NCBI RefSeq assembly: GCF_000015165.1
Contig: NC_009485.1
Location: 248,001 to 312,000 of the forward strand
DNA from: Bradyrhizobium sp. BTAi1
GTDB lineage: Bacteria > Pseudomonadota > Alphaproteobacteria > Rhizobiales > Xanthobacteraceae
DNA: 64,000 nucleotides
Direction of reading: 5' to 3'
Shown piece by piece: positions 60,496-64,000 of the stretch (position 1 is the first letter of the stretch; every line of letters begins with the position of its first letter). The notes below the pieces were generated by a model that was given only the letters and a program-made list of their open reading frames with translations, made no database searches and was not told the origin of the DNA. A program made the position numbers and the translations under genes.

Positions 60496-61170
60496 TCATT
60501 GCAGCGGCGGATCGCCCGAGGTCCGCTTCTTTGCGAGATCCATCTCGGTCACGGCGATCAGGATCTCGGCGCGGGTTTTCAGGTCCGGCGCTTCGAGCAT
60601 GGCCTGCTTCTCGGCCGGACCATACGGCGACATCATGGCCAGCGCGTTGACGAGCGCCTCGTTCGGGGCCGCCTCGATGCCCGCCCAGTCGACCTTGAGA
60701 TTGTTGGCCTTCAGGAAGTCGGTGAGAACGGCCAGCAGCGCCTCGCGATCAACGGCGTCCTCGCCCTTGCGGGCCTTGAAGTCGTCGACATACGGAAAAT
60801 AGTCGACCTTGCACTGCCGGTACGGCGTCAGCACCGACATCTCCTCGACGACCTTGAAGCGGGACACGCCGGTCAGTTCGAGGATGTAGCGCCCGTCGCC
60901 GGACTCGGCGAGTTGCGTGATCCTGCCGACGCAGCCCACCTTGAAAAGGGCCGGACGCTCCTCGCTGGAAGAATGGCTGACGTCAGGCTGGATCATCCCG
61001 ATCAGCCGACGACCGTCGCGAAACGCGTCGTCGACCATCGCGAGATAGCGCGGCTCGAAAATGTTGAGCGGCATTTGGCCGCGCGGCAGCAGCAGGGCGC
61101 CGGCCAGCGGAAACACCGGAATGACCTTCGGCAGTTCGGCAGGACCGCGATATTCGGCATTGATCGGCAT
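60496..61170 (-). CDS. LON N-terminal (substrate-binding) domain protein
   Basis: A 224-residue protein consisting of one LON-NTD: LPKVIPVFPLAGALLLPRGQ, MPLNIFEPRYLAMVDDAF, RRLIGMIQPD, VGCVGRITQLAESGDGRYIL, LTGVSRFKVVEE, and a helical C-terminus ending with AEKQAMLEAPDLKTRAEILI. There is no ATPase or protease domain. Stand-alone LON-NTD proteins may bind unfolded substrates. It lies 54 bases after the thioredoxin-TPR gene on the same strand, a conserved pairing in alphaproteobacteria that suggests work in protein quality control. Confidence 0.95.
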   Translation of the reverse strand: MPINAEYRGPAELPKVIPVFPLAGALLLPRGQMPLNIFEPRYLAMVDDAFRDGRRLIGMIQPDVSHSSSEERPALFKVGCVGRITQLAESGDGRYILELTGVSRFKVVEEMSVLTPYRQCKVDYFPYVDDFKARKGEDAVDREALLAVLTDFLKANNLKVDWAGIEAAPNEALVNALAMMSPYGPAEKQAMLEAPDLKTRAEILIAVTEMDLAKKRTSGDPPLQ

Positions 61171-61224
61171 GCGATACCTCGTGTCCGCTAAACCCGTATC
61201 CGCTGAAGCGTGGGCCCCGCCGGT

Positions 61225-62142
61225 TTACGAGAACAGGATCGTCGACAGCCGCTTGCGGCCCTCGATGGTGGCCTCGTCGGCGCCGCCCCAGGCCTCGAAG
61301 AATTGCACGAGCTGCTTGCGCGCGCCATCCTCGTTCCACTTGCGGTCGCGTTTGACGATCTCGAGCAATTGATCGGTGGCTTCCTTTCGCTTGCCCGCGG
61401 CGTTGAGTGCCGTGGCGAGATCGAAACGCGCCTGATGATCCAGCGGATTAGCGGCGACCTTTTGTTCGAGCTCGCCGATCGGTCCGAGCGACTGCGCCTG
61501 TTCGGCCAGATCGATCGCCGCCTGCACTGCCGAGACCGCGGAATCGCCGCGCTTGGCTTCCGGGACTTGGGCGAGCGTCTCGCGGGCCTGCTCGATCGCG
61601 CCGGTCTCGACGTAACATTTGGCAAGTCCCGCCAGGGCCGCGATGTTGGCGGCGTCGAACGACAGGATCTCGGCATAGATCTGCGCGGCGCCCGTGGGGT
61701 CGCCCTCGGCCAACACGGCTTCGGCTTCCTTGAGGATCTCGCCGATGTCCGGTTCGCCGACACCCGGGACGCCCTTGGTCAGCTTCTCGATGAAGGCACT
61801 GACCTGACTCTCGGGAACGGCGCCCATGAACCCATCGGCAGGCCTGCCGCCGACAAACGCAATCACCGCCGGAATCGACTGAATGCCCATCTGGCCGGGA
61901 ATGGCCGGATGCTCGTCGATATTCATCTTGACCAGCTTGACCTTGCCCTTGGCGGCCTTGACGGCCTTCTCCAGGATCGGAGTCAGCTGCTTGCACGGGC
62001 CGCACCAGGGAGCCCAGAAGTCGATGAGAACCGGCTGACGCTTCGATTCTTCGATGACATCCTTAACGAAGCTCTGCGTCGTGGTGTCCTTGATCAGATC
62101 CGGCACCTGTGCCGTTCCGCCGCCCTGCTCAACAATGGTCAC
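61225..62142 (-). CDS. Thioredoxin-TPR co-chaperone (CnoX/YbbN-like)
   Basis: A 305-residue protein starting at a GTG (62142) with GAGGGA upstream. The N-terminal thioredoxin domain carries VLIDFWAPWCGPCKQLTPIL with an intact CGPC, plus IDEHPAIPGQMGIQSIPAVI. The C-terminal half (residues ~125-300) is TPR-like (GEILKEAEAVLAEGDPTGAA, QARFDLATALNAAGKRKEAT, QLVQFFEAWG). E. coli YbbN/CnoX is a redox-regulated holdase that lacks the second cysteine; retention of CGPC, as in Caulobacter CnoX, implies active disulfide chemistry. It precedes the LON-domain gene. Confidence 0.94.
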   Translation of the reverse strand: MTIVEQGGGTAQVPDLIKDTTTQSFVKDVIEESKRQPVLIDFWAPWCGPCKQLTPILEKAVKAAKGKVKLVKMNIDEHPAIPGQMGIQSIPAVIAFVGGRPADGFMGAVPESQVSAFIEKLTKGVPGVGEPDIGEILKEAEAVLAEGDPTGAAQIYAEILSFDAANIAALAGLAKCYVETGAIEQARETLAQVPEAKRGDSAVSAVQAAIDLAEQAQSLGPIGELEQKVAANPLDHQARFDLATALNAAGKRKEATDQLLEIVKRDRKWNEDGARKQLVQFFEAWGGADEATIEGRKRLSTILFS

Positions 62143-62427
62143 GGGAATCCCTCGTCCGAAAATGCTGGGATGGCCGGCCGGCCGGAACCGGCCGCCGCCG
62201 TGCCTCAATACACGGTTTCCTCCGCTTTAAGTGGCGGTCCTCCCGGAAATTTCAATCTGCTCATGCCCGAACCCGCCAATTGCTCGGTTTCGATCGCTGG
62301 GGCGCCCTGGACGTAAAAAACGATACTGTTCCACGACGAAAGCTGTCGCAGACCTGTTGCATTCGTCCGCGGCTTTTGGCATAGGTCTGCCCGTCGCTGG
62401 CGGCCACGCCGCCCAGTGGTCACGGAT

Positions 62428-62502
<75 letters not shown>

Positions 62503-62572
62503 AATATCTCGCTCCGCGATCGCTTCTTCCTCACAGCACGGCCGATCATCTGGATGTGATCACGAAAGGTGA

Positions 62573-63991
62573 TCATTTGGCTGCCTGGGATCTGCCCCAG
62601 GCCGCGAATGCATCGGCAAACACCCTGTCCCCGCTCGGACCTTTGCCGATCGCCAGGATACCGCGGCGCTGGCTGGCATAGACGAGCGGAATATCGAACC
62701 ATTCGCGACCAGCCAGGAGCTCCTCGTTGCGTGCGCGATCGGCCTCGACGTTGGACAGGCCGACGAGGAACGATCCCTCGGTGATCTTCACGGCGAGCCC
62801 CGCCAGCGGCGTCCCGCGCGCCTGCTCGCTCGTCTTCATCAGCATCCCAGGAACGTTGCTGATCGCACCGCCGACGAATTCGGGTGCCGGCTTGAAGGTG
62901 AGCTCGGCGACGTGGCTGGCCGGCAGGGTCGGATCGTCGTTGCGCCGCAGCTGCAGGCTCACTTTCAGTTTGCGCTCGGGAATATCGATCTCGGCGCGGA
63001 TCGCCGCCGTGTCTGCTCCCGATTGCGCGCTCTTGACGGTCTCTATTCGCCAGACGACCGAGCCGGAATAGCGCTTGCCCCGGGGCTCCGAAACGTCCTC
63101 GTCATACAGCACGGCGAGGCCGGGCGTCCTTGCATCGGCTGCCACGGCTGACGCGGCGGGGCGCGGCGGAGCGGGGGCCTGGCTGGCGACCGGGCTCGCC
63201 GGCTTGGCCGCGGCCGGGCTGAGCTGGGCACCACCGTCGAGCAGGGTGAACATCACGAAGGGCTGCTGCGCGCCGCTCGTGGCGCGCTGCACCGCCATGT
63301 TGGTCTGGTTGAAGATGTCGATCAGGCGTGGGCCGGGCTGCTGGAGCACGTCCGCAAGTGCGGCCGTGAACGCGCTGTGCCCGTCCGGGCCGCGCTGGCC
63401 GATGGTCCCCGCTTGCGCGGCAAAGGACAGCACGGTCCGCGCGGGCATGCCGACCGGGACGAGGCCCGCGGCCAGTCCGGCGATGCCGCGCGCAGCGAAT
63501 GGATTGGCGCGGAATGCATCGAGGATGACGACGTTCTGTCGGCCGCTCGGCCCGTCCAGTTCGCGCAGGATCGCGCCGAGGTCGCGCAACTCGGTGGCCA
63601 AGTCGTCAGCCTTAGCCGGCGCCGCATCGACCGGAACGAGGTAGCTGGTGCCGTTGAGATTGAGCCCGTAGCCGGCGTAGTAGATCAGCGCGAGGTCGGC
63701 ATCAGCAATCCGCCCTTTGAACTCGGCCAGCGCGCGGTCAAAACCCTTTCTGTCGAGGTCGATCTGGGCAGCGCCGCCGCTCAAGGTGAAGCCGAGCCGC
63801 GTGAGCCTGTCGGCCAGCAGCCGGGCATCGGTCGCAGGCTCGTCCAGCAGCGGCGCATGTTCGTGAATGGAATTGCCGATCACCAGCGCCACGCGCTTGT
63901 CGGCCGCCGCCGGCTCCGCAGCGGTGAACATCGCGATGACGATGATGATTGCGGACCACAGCTGTGTGCCTCGGCCGCTGAGCCCATGCAT
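62573..63991 (-). CDS. Caspase-fold (peptidase C14) protein lacking both catalytic residues
   Basis: A 472-residue exported protein with a signal peptide (LWSAIIIVIAMFTAAEPAAA-D). Residues 31-245 form a caspase p20-like domain: RVALVIGNSIHEHAPLLDEP, DADLALIYYAGYGLNLNGTS, QNVVILDAFRANPF, GHSAFTAALADVLQQPG. In active members the second block reads YYAGHG and the third DACR; here the histidine is Tyr108 and the cysteine is Phe160. The C-terminal ~170 residues are beta-rich (VWRIETVKSAQSGADTAAIR, LKVSLQLRRNDDPTLPASHV). The protein should have no protease activity and may bind or regulate others in the periplasm. Confidence 0.92.
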   Translation of the reverse strand: MHGLSGRGTQLWSAIIIVIAMFTAAEPAAADKRVALVIGNSIHEHAPLLDEPATDARLLADRLTRLGFTLSGGAAQIDLDRKGFDRALAEFKGRIADADLALIYYAGYGLNLNGTSYLVPVDAAPAKADDLATELRDLGAILRELDGPSGRQNVVILDAFRANPFAARGIAGLAAGLVPVGMPARTVLSFAAQAGTIGQRGPDGHSAFTAALADVLQQPGPRLIDIFNQTNMAVQRATSGAQQPFVMFTLLDGGAQLSPAAAKPASPVASQAPAPPRPAASAVAADARTPGLAVLYDEDVSEPRGKRYSGSVVWRIETVKSAQSGADTAAIRAEIDIPERKLKVSLQLRRNDDPTLPASHVAELTFKPAPEFVGGAISNVPGMLMKTSEQARGTPLAGLAVKITEGSFLVGLSNVEADRARNEELLAGREWFDIPLVYASQRRGILAIGKGPSGDRVFADAFAAWGRSQAAK

Positions 63992-64000
63992 GACGACAAT

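Overview
The window is a 64 kb piece of a high-GC alphaproteobacterial chromosome, most likely Bradyrhizobium or a close relative in the Nitrobacteraceae. Three things point there: the protein content (invasion-associated IalB family, GSCFA/TPR protein, hemD-Mic60-hemY block, many TAXI-type binding proteins), the dense GC-rich palindromic intergenic repeats typical of these genomes, and the strong third-position GC. No phage, integrase, IS element, CRISPR array or rRNA is visible. Three tRNA genes are present: Ala-CGC, Thr-CGT and Gly-GCC. The content is that of ordinary chromosomal backbone with small accessory clusters. Gene assignments come from recognising motifs by eye; no database search was run.

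Positions 1-13.1 kb hold a truncated PAP2 phosphatase, rlmN, an IalB-like exported protein, a zinc-less quinone oxidoreductase, a structured AT-rich intergenic region, a SEL1-type membrane protein, two orphan TAXI solute-binding proteins, DUF1232 and phhB genes, a Tat-exported PhoD phosphatase, and a receiver-only response regulator divergent from a Crp/Fnr regulator. Positions 13.1-17.1 kb hold the most unusual cluster. A divergent Lgt-like membrane enzyme overlaps a radical SAM protein of the COG1964/MJ0619 (Tes-like) type. Five consecutive small membrane proteins follow, sharing a GCL...LLxPxxC motif; one of them appears frameshifted. I infer an uncharacterised lipid-modifying or envelope system.

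Positions 17.3-31.3 kb carry typA, a flavin amine oxidase, a lysR-yeiH unit, a redox-looking three-gene operon (DUF2269, SDR-DoxX fusion, DCC thioredoxin-like), a GNAT, ppa, folD, a yggT/DUF167 pair, tRNA-Ala, a class I amidotransferase, an SDR and a TerB-like protein. Positions 31.4-41.3 kb carry a cytochrome P450, a Tat-exported lipase-like protein, an MFS exporter with a C-terminal extension, two tiny exported four-cysteine proteins, a polysaccharide deacetylase, exported proteins of unknown function and a TPR-GSCFA protein.

Positions 41.6-49 kb contain tRNA-Thr, hemY-like, Mic60/mitofilin and hemD (leftward) divergent from tsaD, then gpsA and an EVE-domain protein. Positions 49.4-53.4 kb contain two successive glnK-amtB ammonium operons, the first preceded by a perfect palindrome that could bind NtrC. 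Positions 53.6-64 kb contain a GYF_2 membrane protein, tesB, a UbiH-type hydroxylase, a serine hydrolase with a Trm112-like protein, a TetR regulator with two matching operators facing a membrane protein, a cupredoxin-FTR1 iron uptake pair, a LON-domain protein, a thioredoxin-TPR co-chaperone, tRNA-Gly, and a caspase-fold protein in which both catalytic residues are replaced.
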